A stretch of DNA of 64,000 nt from Emticicia sp. CRIBPO (GTDB lineage: Bacteria > Bacteroidota > Bacteroidia > Cytophagales > Spirosomataceae): contig NZ_JAAAKV010000001.1 of assembly GCF_009905725.1 (NCBI RefSeq), forward strand, positions 248,001 to 312,000. Direction: 5' to 3'. Below the pieces are notes generated by a model. It saw only the letters and a program-made list of their open reading frames with translations. It was not told where the DNA came from and ran no database searches. Numbering within the stretch: position 1 is the first letter of the stretch; the number at the start of each line of letters is the position of its first letter. Below, one piece after another: positions 34,523-44,102 of the stretch. The position numbers and the translations under genes are program-made.

Positions 34523-35089
34523 CTATTCGAATATATTATTTTTATAATTTTTAATCCAGTCTTTCTGAAAACCTCCGATGTTCTCAAAAAACGGCACGAA
34601 ATATTTCTTCATGTCTTCTTTATAATCGCCTGAGGGGTAAAATGGTTCAGCCAGTTTCACCTCTTTGCTTTCAAAATCAAAACCCACCATGATAATGGGT
34701 ATGCCTGCCCCGTGAGCCATGTAATAGAACCCGGTCTTCAGTTTTGAGACATTCTTCCGGGTGCCTTCAGGAGCGAGGGCGAATAATTTATCTTCTGCTT
34801 TATTAATTGCTTCCACATGGCTGGCCACCAGGTTGGTATTCTTGTTTCTGACCGTAGGTGTCCCGCCTAACCACCTGAATATAAAGCCGAACGGCGGCTT
34901 AAAAAGTTCTTCTTTACCAAAATATCCTATGTTTAATTTCAAAGCGGCCCTCACGCCGATACCCAGAAAGAAGTCTTTCCAGGTGTTGTGCGGACAAACG
35001 GCAAAAACCCCTTTTTTAACTTCATAGGGAATCCTGCCGGCTATTTTCCAGCCGAAAAGATAAAAAAACATTTTGAAAATGGCATTCAT
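34523..35089 (-). CDS. 1-acyl-sn-glycerol-3-phosphate acyltransferase-like protein
   Basis: A 188-aa acyltransferase with the catalytic H-x4-D in CPHNTWKDFFLG, the glycerol-phosphate site block GGTPTVRN and APEGTRKNVSKLKTGFYYMA. The family adds a second acyl chain to lysophosphatidate; this short subtype has a short N-terminal membrane anchor (FKMFFYLFGW). The substrate is inferred. The gene starts 1 nt from the M50 protease stop and lies in the minus-strand run. Confidence 0.85.
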   Translation of the reverse strand: MNAIFKMFFYLFGWKIAGRIPYEVKKGVFAVCPHNTWKDFFLGIGVRAALKLNIGYFGKEELFKPPFGFIFRWLGGTPTVRNKNTNLVASHVEAINKAEDKLFALAPEGTRKNVSKLKTGFYYMAHGAGIPIIMVGFDFESKEVKLAEPFYPSGDYKEDMKKYFVPFFENIGGFQKDWIKNYKNNIFE

Positions 35090-35090
35090 T

Positions 35091-36230
35091 TCAATTGATC
35101 GGGTAAGGCGAAAAACAAAGAATAAAAACCCCTAAAGTTAACCATCCCAGCACGACCCTGACCCAACCCAACGGCCTTACGTCTTCAGTCGGGGGATGAT
35201 ATACACCAAGCACTCTGCCGATCAGAAACCCGAAAGCCAGAAAACCGGAATAACCCATTACCTGAGGATACCAGTGTGTCAAAAGGAGCTGAAACAGCAC
35301 CACAGCGAGAGCCAGGGCCCAGTTCGTCATCCTTTTTTCGGAAATCCTCGAAAAGCAAAGATAATTGAAATACACAAACAGTAAAAAATAGAGCAATTGT
35401 GTCCCGGCCTCTTCAGTGGCTCCATATCCGAAGTCAGATATCCTGAACATTCCCAGTCCTGAGAAAGTCACCAGGATGACTAAAAAGACAGGAGATACAA
35501 TGTCGAAAGCTTTTTTACCGATCAACCCGAAAAGAATATGCCCTCCGTCCAGCTGTCCGATGGGAATGAGATTAAGGGCCGTAAAAAACAAACCCAGAAA
35601 CCCGGCCAGCAGAAAAGGGTAATGAGTCAGCTCAAAATCATGGGGAATACGTGAAGGGTCGGCAAAAGTACTTTCCAGGAATTGGAAAAGAATACTCTTT
35701 CCGATCACCACGGCCTCTCCTGCGTCTGTCCTGTTTTCCAGGTAAGCCCGGTAATCTGCTCCGTGCTGGAAATATTCCGGGTGGATGCTGAAAACATACT
35801 CATCCGTCGGTAAATTGGCAAAACCATAGATCAGAATAGCCACCGTAACCACAAAACCCGCCAGCGGACCGGCAATGCCGATGTCAAAGTAATCGTTTTT
35901 GGTCCTGACTTTTTCCTTGATCCTGATGAAAGCCCCCATGGTACCGATGGTTGTAAATATCACCAGCCATATAGGGATATAATAAGGTAAAGTCACCTTA
36001 ATTTTCCGGTATTTGGCCATAAAGTAGTGACCGAACTCATGGGTGGTCAGGAAGCCCAGAAAAGGGATTGAAAATAAAAACCCTTTTTTGAACTCGTTCC
36101 AGCCCATTTCACCGGAGTGAAAAAAGAAAGATTTCCCGAAGGTCCATTCCGCACCGGCAAGGGTGGTGGTAATCAGCGTAATAATGAACAAACTAAGCTG
36201 TATATAAATTATTCTCCGGGGTTTATTCAT
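35091..36230 (-). CDS. Site-2 protease-like M50 family metalloprotease
   Basis: A 379-aa polytopic protease. The zinc motif HEFGH is in LTTHEFGHYFMAKY near residue 63, and the second metal ligand with the family block NLIPIGQLDGGHILFG lies near residue 225. Eight or so hydrophobic segments follow, with an extra C-terminal set. It may cut membrane-bound regulators. The ATG overlaps the stop of the HAD gene by 1 nt (TAATG), which implies translational coupling. Confidence 0.9.
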   Translation of the reverse strand: MNKPRRIIYIQLSLFIITLITTTLAGAEWTFGKSFFFHSGEMGWNEFKKGFLFSIPFLGFLTTHEFGHYFMAKYRKIKVTLPYYIPIWLVIFTTIGTMGAFIRIKEKVRTKNDYFDIGIAGPLAGFVVTVAILIYGFANLPTDEYVFSIHPEYFQHGADYRAYLENRTDAGEAVVIGKSILFQFLESTFADPSRIPHDFELTHYPFLLAGFLGLFFTALNLIPIGQLDGGHILFGLIGKKAFDIVSPVFLVILVTFSGLGMFRISDFGYGATEEAGTQLLYFLLFVYFNYLCFSRISEKRMTNWALALAVVLFQLLLTHWYPQVMGYSGFLAFGFLIGRVLGVYHPPTEDVRPLGWVRVVLGWLTLGVFILCFSPYPIN

Positions 36231-36862
36231 TAAAATTCAAGGTAATTGATATAGGCAGTGGCTCCCTTTGGCGGGTCAACTTTTATGACGTTAATTCCAA
36301 GTTCGGCCGCTGACTCAACATTATGAGGGTTATCATCCAGAAACAAAACTTCTTCGGGTTTCAAACCTATTTCTTCGAGTACTTTAAGATAAATCTGATG
36401 ATCAGGTTTCCACAGCCCCATTTTATAGGAAAGGAAAGATTCCGTAAAAAGCTCATCCAGTCCTGAAATCCCGAACTCTTTCTGGAAATACTTTTCGCAG
36501 GCCTGGATATGAATAGAGCTGGTATTGCTCAACAGGTAAACCGGCACCCTTTCTCTCAGATTTCTTAACAATTCTATTCTTTCAAGTGGAATGTCCAGTA
36601 ACAAAGCATTCCAGGCCTGGTCAATTTCAGCGTCATTTAATGGAAAACCGATAGATTGTCTGACAATCTCGCGAAACTCGTCATCTTCAAAAAGTCCGAG
36701 TTCATATCGCTTAAAAATATCATTCTCATCAAAAATCTGCTTTATTCTTTCCGGGCTTTTAAAACAAAGCTTACCGAAAGCCTCGTAAGTCAGATTAAGA
36801 TCGATGTTGATAATTACGTTTCCAAAATCAAAAATGACTGCTTTGTAATTCTTTTTCATCAA
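36230..36862 (-). CDS. HAD-IA phosphatase, YihX-like
   Basis: A 210-aa haloacid-dehalogenase phosphatase. The nucleophile motif is AVIFDFGNVIINIDL, in which the usual Asp-x-Asp is Asp-x-Gly-Asn as in YihX-type enzymes. Other motifs are LLSNTSSIHIQACEK, YKMGLWKPDHQIYLKV and VLFLDDNPHNVESAAELGI. Relatives dephosphorylate hexose phosphates such as glucose-1-phosphate. It is 18 nt downstream of accA and coupled to the M50 gene. Confidence 0.85.
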   Translation of the reverse strand: MMKKNYKAVIFDFGNVIINIDLNLTYEAFGKLCFKSPERIKQIFDENDIFKRYELGLFEDDEFREIVRQSIGFPLNDAEIDQAWNALLLDIPLERIELLRNLRERVPVYLLSNTSSIHIQACEKYFQKEFGISGLDELFTESFLSYKMGLWKPDHQIYLKVLEEIGLKPEEVLFLDDNPHNVESAAELGINVIKVDPPKGATAYINYLEF

Positions 36863-36880
36863 GTAAATATTAAGTGTGAA

Positions 36881-37834
36881 TTACTCTACAACCACACCCA
36901 TTGAACAGAATTTGTCAATTCTTTTGTTGATTCTGTCCTGGGCAGACATTTTTTCAAGTTTCTTAATTTCAGACAAAATGGTCTTTTTTAAAGTCAGGGA
37001 CATCTGATCATAGTCCAGGTGGGCACCGCCTTTAGGCTCACTGATGATGTCATCTACCAGACCATTGCCTTTCATATCGGTAGCCGTCAGTTTCAACGCT
37101 TCAGCCGCCTGCTCTTTAAACTCCCAGGTACGCCACAGGATGGTCGAGCAGTTTTCTGGGGAAATTACCGAATACCATGAGTTTTCAAGCATCAATACCC
37201 TGTCGCCGATCGCAATGCCCAAGGCACCACCAGAGGCTCCTTCGCCGATGATGATACAGATAACAGGCACTTTAAGGGTCATCATTTCCTTGATGTTACG
37301 GGCAATGGCCTCTCCCTGTCCTCTTTCCTCAGCTTCCAGCCCCGGAAAAGCACCCGGAGTATCGATCAGGGTAACGATAGGCACATTGAATTTCTCAGCC
37401 ATTTTCATCAACCTCAAGGCTTTTCTGTAACCTTCCGGATTAGGCATCCCGAAATTACGGAATTGTCTTTCTTTGGTTTTCCGGCCTTTCTGCTGACCAA
37501 TGATCATCACGGCTTTACCGTCGATGTCAGCCATACCTGCCACAATGGCCGGATCGTCTTTAACCGTCCTGTCTCCATGCAATTCATGAAATTCCGAACA
37601 GATCTTTTCAATGTAATCAAGTGTGTAAGGTCTGTCCGGATGCCTTGAAAGCTGAACCCTTTGCCATCTGGTAAGGTTTTCAAAAGTTTCTTTTCTCAAT
37701 GTTTCAATACTCTCTGTTAAATTTCTTACAGCTGAACTCACATCCACGTTGTTCTCTTCAGCCAATTTTTTCATATCCTCCAGTTTCGCTTCCAGTTCGG
37801 CGATTGGTTTTTCAAATTCCAGCAAAGTTCTCAT
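36881..37834 (-). CDS. accA: Acetyl-CoA carboxylase carboxyltransferase alpha subunit
   Basis: A 317-aa AccA. The N-terminal helix block [20 protein letters not shown] is followed by [76 protein letters not shown] and [20 protein letters not shown]. It forms the carboxyltransferase with AccD and makes malonyl-CoA for fatty acid synthesis. accD is not in the window. It is followed on the same strand by the HAD and M50 genes. Confidence 0.97.
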   Translation of the reverse strand: MRTLLEFEKPIAELEAKLEDMKKLAEENNVDVSSAVRNLTESIETLRKETFENLTRWQRVQLSRHPDRPYTLDYIEKICSEFHELHGDRTVKDDPAIVAGMADIDGKAVMIIGQQKGRKTKERQFRNFGMPNPEGYRKALRLMKMAEKFNVPIVTLIDTPGAFPGLEAEERGQGEAIARNIKEMMTLKVPVICIIIGEGASGGALGIAIGDRVLMLENSWYSVISPENCSTILWRTWEFKEQAAEALKLTATDMKGNGLVDDIISEPKGGAHLDYDQMSLTLKKTILSEIKKLEKMSAQDRINKRIDKFCSMGVVVE

Positions 37835-37844
37835 TAAAAAAAAA

Positions 37845-39269
37845 TTAAATTTCGTATGATTGATTAAGTTCCGGGATCAGCACATTGTCAAATCCCTTTT
37901 GGTTAAGCACCTCTTTAAAACTGACCATAGAATCAAAGTCTCCGTGTACCAAAAATACATTTTTAAGCATTGAAACCTCCTGGGAACTGATAAATCTCAG
38001 CAAATCATGGATATCTCCGTGACCACTGAAAACATCAATCCTCCTGATTCTGGCCCTTACTTCCAGCTTTTTGCCATTGATCGTCAGCTCTTTGATCTCC
38101 CCCGAAGCCAGTTTGGCCCCTATTGAACCCTCAGTGGCATAACCAATCAAAAGAATGGTGGCATAAGGATTTTCAATATTCTTTTCGATGTGATGTTCAA
38201 TTCTTCCTCCCTGAATCATCCCGGATGAAGAAATAATTACACATGGCTCGCCATGGTTCGAAATCTCACGGCTGGCCTTATCAGACTCCAAATATATTAA
38301 ATTTTCGAAATCAAAAAGCAGATCGTTGTCTTCTTTAAATTCCCGGGCGGCAGTATTCAGGCTCTTTGAATATTTTTCGTACACTTTTGTACTGGCTTTG
38401 GCCAGCGGACTGTCCGTAAAAACCTTGATCGGTTTGATCACATTTTTAGCATAAAGCCTGTTGAGCGTATACAGCATGGCTTGCGTCCGTCCCACACTGA
38501 AAGCCGGTATAATGAGCCTTCCGGGGATATCGATACAGGCTTCCCTGATAATTTCTTCCAGTAAATCTTCCGGATTTTCCTGATTATAGTGCCCCCTGCG
38601 TCCGTAGGTGGACTCCATGACCAGGTAATCGACCTGAGGGATTTTCTGAGGGTCTACCAGCAGCGGATAATTCTCCCGTCCGATGTCACCTGAAAAACAT
38701 ATCTTTTTCATCACTCCGCCGTCCATAACCTCAATCAGCAAATGAGCGGCACCCAGCAGGTGGCCTGCCGGAATAAAAGTAACATAACCATTCTCTTTAA
38801 ATCTGAAGCGGTTGTTGAAGGCGATCGGCACAAAATTCCCGATGGCTTCCTTTACCTGGCGGCTCAAAAACAGGCCTTTGGAGTCAATCGCCCTGAATTT
38901 CTTTGAACGGTTTTTAATTTTCTCCAGTTTCTTCAGCTTGTTCTGATTCAGCGAAGCCGCATCGTATAATAACAGCTCTGTAAGATCCAGCGTCGGGCTT
39001 GTACATAAAACCTGGCCTTCAAAGCCTTCTACATATAAATTAGGTATTTGTCCTGAATGATCAATGTGAGCGTGTGTGAGTAAAACAAGATTTATTAAAG
39101 AAGCGTCAAAAGGAAAATTTCCGAAATAGTTTTCATTTTCATTATTCTGGTCACTTTTAGTATCCAGATCAGTCCCACAGTCAATTAATATTCGGTATTC
39201 ATCATCCAGTTCCAACAGAAACTTACTCCCCGTCACTTTCCTTACTGCACCATAGAATGTTAACCTCAT
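37845..39269 (-). CDS. Beta-CASP metallo-beta-lactamase (RNA-processing type hydrolase)
   Basis: A 474-aa MBL-fold protein with the beta-CASP insert. The zinc motif is [16 protein letters not shown] near residue 78, with further ligands in [14 protein letters not shown] and FSGDIGREN, the RNA-specificity domain has [19 protein letters not shown], and the C-terminal zinc ligand is [12 protein letters not shown]. Such proteins are CPSF73-like nucleases that cleave RNA. Eukaryote-like and archaeal versions process mRNA ends; bacterial orthologues are poorly known. It lies 10 nt upstream of accA on the same strand and is divergent from dacB. Confidence 0.88.
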   Translation of the reverse strand: MRLTFYGAVRKVTGSKFLLELDDEYRILIDCGTDLDTKSDQNNENENYFGNFPFDASLINLVLLTHAHIDHSGQIPNLYVEGFEGQVLCTSPTLDLTELLLYDAASLNQNKLKKLEKIKNRSKKFRAIDSKGLFLSRQVKEAIGNFVPIAFNNRFRFKENGYVTFIPAGHLLGAAHLLIEVMDGGVMKKICFSGDIGRENYPLLVDPQKIPQVDYLVMESTYGRRGHYNQENPEDLLEEIIREACIDIPGRLIIPAFSVGRTQAMLYTLNRLYAKNVIKPIKVFTDSPLAKASTKVYEKYSKSLNTAAREFKEDNDLLFDFENLIYLESDKASREISNHGEPCVIISSSGMIQGGRIEHHIEKNIENPYATILLIGYATEGSIGAKLASGEIKELTINGKKLEVRARIRRIDVFSGHGDIHDLLRFISSQEVSMLKNVFLVHGDFDSMVSFKEVLNQKGFDNVLIPELNQSYEI

Positions 39270-39362
39270 TAAAAATTACTAAATTTGAGTATGATTTAAT
39301 TTTGCAAAGATTGCAAAGATAATACATTCTGTTTCCCGAACATTTAAAATAGAGAAAACCTG

Positions 39363-40784
39363 ATGAAAATCTTTTGTTTCGTTATTTTACAATTCCTCAG
39401 TTATAAAGACAATTTACTGAAACAATTAGCCGATTTTCAGGAGAGTACCGGCAGCAATCAGCTGACGGTTTCAGCCAGTATCAGGAACATAACAGACAAT
39501 CGGGTTTTCCTTGAATATAACCAGGGGCTGGCGATTTCGCCTGCATCCACCCAGAAGCTGATCACAACATCCACCGCCCTGATGTCTCTTGGCGAAAACT
39601 TCACATTCCAGACCCATCTCCAGATCGACGGCCCGGTGATCAACAACACCTTAAGAGGAAATGTGATCATTACAGGTAACGGCGACCCCACATTCGGTTC
39701 TCCGCGAAACAGCAGGCCCATTGACACCCTGCTGAACGAATGGAGCTGGCAATTGAAAAAAATGGGCATTCACAAAATAGAAGGGAAAATCATCGTTCCT
39801 GAAAGTGAATTCGAGACTTATGACATCCCCGACAACTGGCTCTGGGGAGACATGGGTAATTATTACGGGGCCATTCCGCTGAATGTCAACCTCAACGAAA
39901 ATTATTTTACCGTTTTCTTTAAATCGGGCATCAAAACCGGTGAGCCGGTCGAGATCATCAATTTCAAGCCATTTGACAAAGACTGGAAAATCATCAACCA
40001 GGTAAAGTCAGCCGAAAGAGGCACGGGTGACCAGGTGAGGATATTCACCTCTCCCCTTTCCAATACTATATTACTGAAAGGTACCATCCCCGTCGGCAGT
40101 CCTGCGTTCCCGGTCAAGGGGTCAATCCCGAACCCGCCGGATCTGCTTCAGAAATTATTCAGGAACGCCCTCCTGGAAAGAAGTATTTTAGTGGAAGACA
40201 AAACCATGAACCTGGTCCTGAGTGAGCGTAAAATCATAGCGACTGTAAACTCCGTTCCGCTCAGGGATTTGATCGCCGAATGTAATTTTTACAGCATCAA
40301 TATTTATGCCGACGCTCTCGCAAAAGCGGTCTGCAGAGCCTCAGGAGTGGCTCCGACCTTTGAAAATTACGAAAAACTCCTCAAAGATTTCTGGCTGATG
40401 AAAGGGGTCGATCTCAGCAATTTTGAACTCGAGGACGGCAGTGGTTTATCTCCCAATAACTTCATTTCGTCAGATAAAATGACGGCTATCCTCCAGTATA
40501 TAGGCTCACAGCCCAATTTTCCTGTATTTTTCCGGGCTGTACCGGTAGTCGGCAAACATGGGACTGTAGCCATGCTCGACAAGAAGAAAAAAACAGGGGG
40601 CCTCGTACATGCAAAAAGCGGAAGTATCTCAAAAACAAGAACTTACGCCGGATATTTCAACAATAAAGAGGGCAATTTATTCTGTTTTATGTTTAACATT
40701 TCGAGATATCCATCAAACAAAGAGGGCGAAGTAAAAGCATTTCTTGAAAATATTTTAGTCAACTTAATTGATTTAAATCAATAA
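39363..40784 (+). CDS. dacB: D-alanyl-D-alanine carboxypeptidase/endopeptidase (S13)
   Basis: A 473-aa peptidase S13 (PBP4-type) with an N-terminal hydrophobic stretch (MKIFCFVILQFLSY). The three serine-peptidase motifs are intact: SxxK in PASTQKLITTS near residue 60, SxN in NFYSINIYADALAKAV and KTG-type in VHAKSGSISKTRTYAGY. It trims or cleaves peptidoglycan peptides in the periplasm. The signal peptide is short and lacks a clear cleavage site, so the start may be later. A hairpin terminator follows. Confidence 0.9.
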   Translation: MKIFCFVILQFLSYKDNLLKQLADFQESTGSNQLTVSASIRNITDNRVFLEYNQGLAISPASTQKLITTSTALMSLGENFTFQTHLQIDGPVINNTLRGNVIITGNGDPTFGSPRNSRPIDTLLNEWSWQLKKMGIHKIEGKIIVPESEFETYDIPDNWLWGDMGNYYGAIPLNVNLNENYFTVFFKSGIKTGEPVEIINFKPFDKDWKIINQVKSAERGTGDQVRIFTSPLSNTILLKGTIPVGSPAFPVKGSIPNPPDLLQKLFRNALLERSILVEDKTMNLVLSERKIIATVNSVPLRDLIAECNFYSINIYADALAKAVCRASGVAPTFENYEKLLKDFWLMKGVDLSNFELEDGSGLSPNNFISSDKMTAILQYIGSQPNFPVFFRAVPVVGKHGTVAMLDKKKKTGGLVHAKSGSISKTRTYAGYFNNKEGNLFCFMFNISRYPSNKEGEVKAFLENILVNLIDLNQ

Positions 40785-40799
40785 TATTCTTTAATTAGC

Positions 40800-40840
40800 G
40801 GTTGATTACGTGCCCCAAAAACAATTAACCGTTCTTCTTA
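40800..40840 (+). terminator. Intrinsic terminator after dacB
   Basis: CGGTTGATT / AATTAACCG (one wobble) with a 15-nt loop, then TTCTTCTT. Confidence 0.5.
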
Positions 40841-40906
40841 TGCAAAGGTTTATGCCTTGTACACTCCCCGTTTTTTCATTATACCTAATAAAAAATTGAT
40901 AATCCA

Positions 40907-42181
40907 ATGGGGAATTCATTATTCGCAAAATTCAAGGAGAATCTCGGTCCTTTAGGAGCGGTCTCCCATTTCAGCCATCACTATTTCAGTTATCCAATGC
41001 TTGAAGGAGAGATAGGCCCCTACATGGAGTTTAACGGACAGAAGATTCTGAACTGGTCTTTAAACAACTACCTGGGCCTTGCCAATCACCCTGAAGTGAG
41101 GAAAGCTGATTCCGATGCCATTGATAAATATGGTCTTTGTTACCCTATGGGTTCTAGAATCATGAGTGGCGACTCAGTACATCACGAGGAATTTGAGAGA
41201 CAATTAGCTGATTTTTCAGGCTTCGAAGGTGCTTTTCTGATGAACTTCGGTTACCAGGGCATCATGTCTACTATCGAAGCACTTGTGGATCACCGTGATG
41301 TAATTGTGTACGATAGTGACTGTCATGCCTGCCTGATTGACGGTGTACGTCTTCACAAGGCCAAAGGTGGTGTATATTATCAGTATGCCCATAATAACAT
41401 GGAAAGTTTTGAAAAAAACCTGATCAGAGCAAGCAAATATGCCAACCAGACCGGTGGCGGTGTGCTGGTGATCACTGAAGGGGTTTTCGGAATGACCGGA
41501 CAGGTGGGTAAAATCGATGAGATCGCTAAATTTAAGGAAAAATACGAGTTTAAACTCCTGGTTGACGATGCCCACGGATTTGGTGTTATCGGCGAAACAG
41601 GCCGCGGCGTAGGCGAATACCTGGGATGTCAGGACAAAATCGATGTGTATTTTGCGACATTCACCAAATCAATGGCCGCTATGGGTTGTTTTGTAGCCAC
41701 TGAGAAATACATGGTCAGCTACCTTAAATATGCTGTAAGATCACAGATCTACGCCAAATCACTGCCTATGGGCTATGTTCTGGGAGGTATCAAAAGATTG
41801 CAGATGATCCGTGAAAATCCTCAGTTCAGAGAAAAACTATGGCATGTGGCCAACCGCCTTCAGCAAGGACTTAAAGACAAAGGATTTAACCTCGGCACTT
41901 CCAATTCGCATGTAACTCCGGTGCACCTTAATCAGGACTTTAACCTGAACGAAGTGGGTAACCTCACCATAGACCTGAGAGAAAACATGGGCATCTTCTG
42001 TTCTATCGTGGTCTATCCTTTTGTTCCTAAAAACGTCATCATCCTGAGATTAATACCGACCTCAACGCACTCAGACGAGGACATAGATTACACGATCACG
42101 TGTTTCGAAAAAATCCGTGAAAAACTGGCTAACGGTGAGTACAATTTTGAGATTCCTATAAAAAGTGAATTATTTACTTAA
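40907..42181 (+). CDS. Alpha-oxoamine synthase: serine palmitoyltransferase or cysteate acyltransferase
   Basis: A 424-aa PLP enzyme of the alpha-oxoamine synthase family. Blocks are ILNWSLNNYLGLANHPEVRK, YPMGSRIMSGDSVHHEEFE, VYDSDCHACLIDGVRLHKA, TEGVFGMTGQVGKIDEI, LLVDDAHGFGVIGETGRGVG and the PLP lysine in TFTKSMAAMGCFVA. It condenses serine (sphingolipid route) or cysteate (sulfonolipid/capnine route) with an acyl thioester; the two cannot be split by eye. Cytophagales often make sulfonolipids. It is a single copy in this window, followed within 14 nt by an alpha/beta hydrolase gene with a GTG start. Confidence 0.9.
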   Translation: MGNSLFAKFKENLGPLGAVSHFSHHYFSYPMLEGEIGPYMEFNGQKILNWSLNNYLGLANHPEVRKADSDAIDKYGLCYPMGSRIMSGDSVHHEEFERQLADFSGFEGAFLMNFGYQGIMSTIEALVDHRDVIVYDSDCHACLIDGVRLHKAKGGVYYQYAHNNMESFEKNLIRASKYANQTGGGVLVITEGVFGMTGQVGKIDEIAKFKEKYEFKLLVDDAHGFGVIGETGRGVGEYLGCQDKIDVYFATFTKSMAAMGCFVATEKYMVSYLKYAVRSQIYAKSLPMGYVLGGIKRLQMIRENPQFREKLWHVANRLQQGLKDKGFNLGTSNSHVTPVHLNQDFNLNEVGNLTIDLRENMGIFCSIVVYPFVPKNVIILRLIPTSTHSDEDIDYTITCFEKIREKLANGEYNFEIPIKSELFT

Positions 42182-42195
42182 AAACATAAGCGAAA

Positions 42196-42990
42196 GTGCC
42201 GAAGCTTAAAGTTAACAATGTTGAGTATTACTATGAAGAATTTGGATCCGGCGACGAAACAATAGTGTTTTCACACGGATTGCTATGGAGTGGATGGATG
42301 TTTCACCCTCAGGTTGAGGTACTGAAAGATCGTTACAAAATTATTACTTACGACCATCGCGGACAGGGTAAAACCGAAGCCACCGAAGATGGTTATGACA
42401 TGGAAACGTTATACGATGATACCGTAAAACTTATTAAAACACTCACCGATAAACCCGTTATTTTTGCGGGTTTATCTATGGGTGGTTATGTCGGAATGAG
42501 ACTGGCAGCCAGAAATCCGGAGATGATCAAAAAGCTCATTTTAATGGAAACTGCCTGTGATAAAGAACCTGAAGAAAATTTTCGGTTATATAAAATACTA
42601 TCATTCCTGGTTAAATATGTAGGATACTGGCCGGTAGAGTCAACAGTAATGAAAAGGATGTTCGGGGAGAAATTCCTGACCAACCCGGACCGGAAAGCAG
42701 ATTACAAAAAATACCTGGATAAATTAAGACTGAACAACAGGACCTCGGTCATCAAAGCCCTCTGGGGTGTGGCAGACAGAAACGGAATTGAAGAAGAACT
42801 TCAGAACATCAACTGTCCTACGCTTGTGATTGTCGGTGATATGGACATGCCGGTTCCCGTTGAAAAATCGGAAGATATACATGCCAGGATCAAAAATTCA
42901 AAATTAGTGATCATCAAAGGCGGTGGTCATACGGGAAGTATTGAAGAGCCTCAGCAATATAACGAAGCTATTTTGTCTTTTCTGGCCTGA
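42196..42990 (+). CDS. Alpha/beta hydrolase (tandem copy 1)
   Basis: A 264-aa alpha/beta hydrolase, starting with GTG 14 nt after the synthase gene. The nucleophile elbow is GLSMGGYVGMRLAARNPE (Ser near residue 95), the oxyanion region is FSHGLLWSGWMF, the acid lies in VIVGDMDMPVPVEKS and the histidine in GGGHTGSIEEP. Such enzymes hydrolyse esters or lactones, like 3-oxoadipate enol-lactonase. It aligns without gaps over its whole length with the next gene. A TATCTGAA/TTCAGATA hairpin follows. Confidence 0.88.
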   Translation: MPKLKVNNVEYYYEEFGSGDETIVFSHGLLWSGWMFHPQVEVLKDRYKIITYDHRGQGKTEATEDGYDMETLYDDTVKLIKTLTDKPVIFAGLSMGGYVGMRLAARNPEMIKKLILMETACDKEPEENFRLYKILSFLVKYVGYWPVESTVMKRMFGEKFLTNPDRKADYKKYLDKLRLNNRTSVIKALWGVADRNGIEEELQNINCPTLVIVGDMDMPVPVEKSEDIHARIKNSKLVIIKGGGHTGSIEEPQQYNEAILSFLA

Positions 42991-43000
42991 TAACCCCTAT

Positions 43001-43038
43001 TATCTGAAAAAAATCCTCTTCAGATACACTTTTTTAAA
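43001..43038 (+). terminator. Intrinsic terminator after hydrolase copy 1
   Basis: TATCTGAA / TTCAGATA with a 10-nt loop, then CACTTTTTT; it separates copies 1 and 2 of the hydrolase. Confidence 0.6.
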
Positions 43039-43041
43039 GTT

Positions 43042-43057
43042 TTGGCATTTAAATTGT
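43042..43057 (+). promoter_or_regulatory. Sigma-54-like sequence before hydrolase copy 2
   Basis: TTGGCATTTAAATTGT has the -24 TTGGCA, the right 10-nt interval and TTGT for TTGC at -12. The start codon is 118 nt downstream. There is no inverted repeat operator like that of dnaK. Weak on its own. Confidence 0.2.
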
Positions 43058-43175
43058 TCTGTTAATATTTAAACATCTGATATACGGATTTTCGATACAC
43101 GAAATATCCTTGCTCAAAGAAAACACGACTTTAAGATAAATCTGAATATGTGTTTTACTATAAAAATTATAAAAA

Positions 43176-43970
43176 GTGCCAACAATATCAGTCAGGGGAG
43201 TCAATTATAACTACGATGAATACGGTTCAGGAGAAGAAACGCTGGTTTTTTCTCACGGAATGCTGTTCGCAGGATGGATGTTTGAACATCAGGTAGAATA
43301 TTTCAAAAACAAATACAGGGTCATCACTTATGACTTCAGAGGCCAGGGAAAAACCCAGATCACTGATGACGGGTATGATATCGATTCTCTTTATGAGGAT
43401 ACGGTAGAATTAATCAGGGCCTTATGCCCTAAACCGGTCATTTATGTAGGTCTGTCGATGGGTGGATTCGTGGGAATGCGTCTGGCGGCGAGAAATCCCG
43501 AGCTGGTAGAGAAACTCATCCTGCTCGATACGACCTGCAAGGAAGAACCCTTCGAGAATATTCCCAAGTATAAAATGATGAATAATATAGTGAGGACGGT
43601 GGGATACTGGCCTGTGGAGAAAAATATCATGGAGATCATGTTCGGGGATTCGTTCCTGAAAGACAAAAGCCGTAAACCGCTGTACGATCTTTACTTGTCA
43701 AGATTCAAGCAAAATAATAAATCTGCCGTAGTCAAAGCCGTTCTGGGGGTTGTCGAAAGAAAAGGCATTCAGTTCGAACTCAAAAATATCGTATGCCCTA
43801 CACTGATCGTCAGGGGTAGCGAAGACAAACAGGTGACGCTCGAACGGTCGCTGATGATCCATGAAAACATCAAAGGTTCGGTGCACGTGGAAATTGAAGG
43901 GGCAGGACACTCCGGTACCCTGGAAGAACCTGACAAATATAACAAGGCCATAGAAGATTTTATATCCTGA
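43176..43970 (+). CDS. Alpha/beta hydrolase (tandem copy 2)
   Basis: A 264-aa paralog of the previous gene, also with a GTG start. Same elbow GLSMGGFVGMRLAARNPE, FSHGMLFAGWMF before it, acid in IVRGSEDKQVTLERS and histidine in GAGHSGTLEEP. The two proteins have identical length and about half of the residues agree by eye, so this is an old tandem duplication. The 185-nt gap between them has a terminator and a possible promoter, so it may be controlled separately. A strong terminator follows. Confidence 0.88.
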   Translation: MPTISVRGVNYNYDEYGSGEETLVFSHGMLFAGWMFEHQVEYFKNKYRVITYDFRGQGKTQITDDGYDIDSLYEDTVELIRALCPKPVIYVGLSMGGFVGMRLAARNPELVEKLILLDTTCKEEPFENIPKYKMMNNIVRTVGYWPVEKNIMEIMFGDSFLKDKSRKPLYDLYLSRFKQNNKSAVVKAVLGVVERKGIQFELKNIVCPTLIVRGSEDKQVTLERSLMIHENIKGSVHVEIEGAGHSGTLEEPDKYNKAIEDFIS

Positions 43971-43994
43971 TAATCAGGTCATTAAAAAATAATC

Positions 43995-44037
43995 AAAAAA
44001 AGGAGCAGCAAATAAAAACTTTTGCTGCTCCTTTTTT
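43995..44037 (+). terminator. Intrinsic terminator after hydrolase copy 2
   Basis: AAAAAAGGAGCAGCAAA / TTTGCTGCTCCTTTTTT stem with an 8-nt loop. Confidence 0.9.
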
Positions 44038-44102
44038 GTTTCCGATAAAAGTAATATTTTTTATAAATATTATTATATTAATGCACTTATCGTTTAGGAA
44101 AT

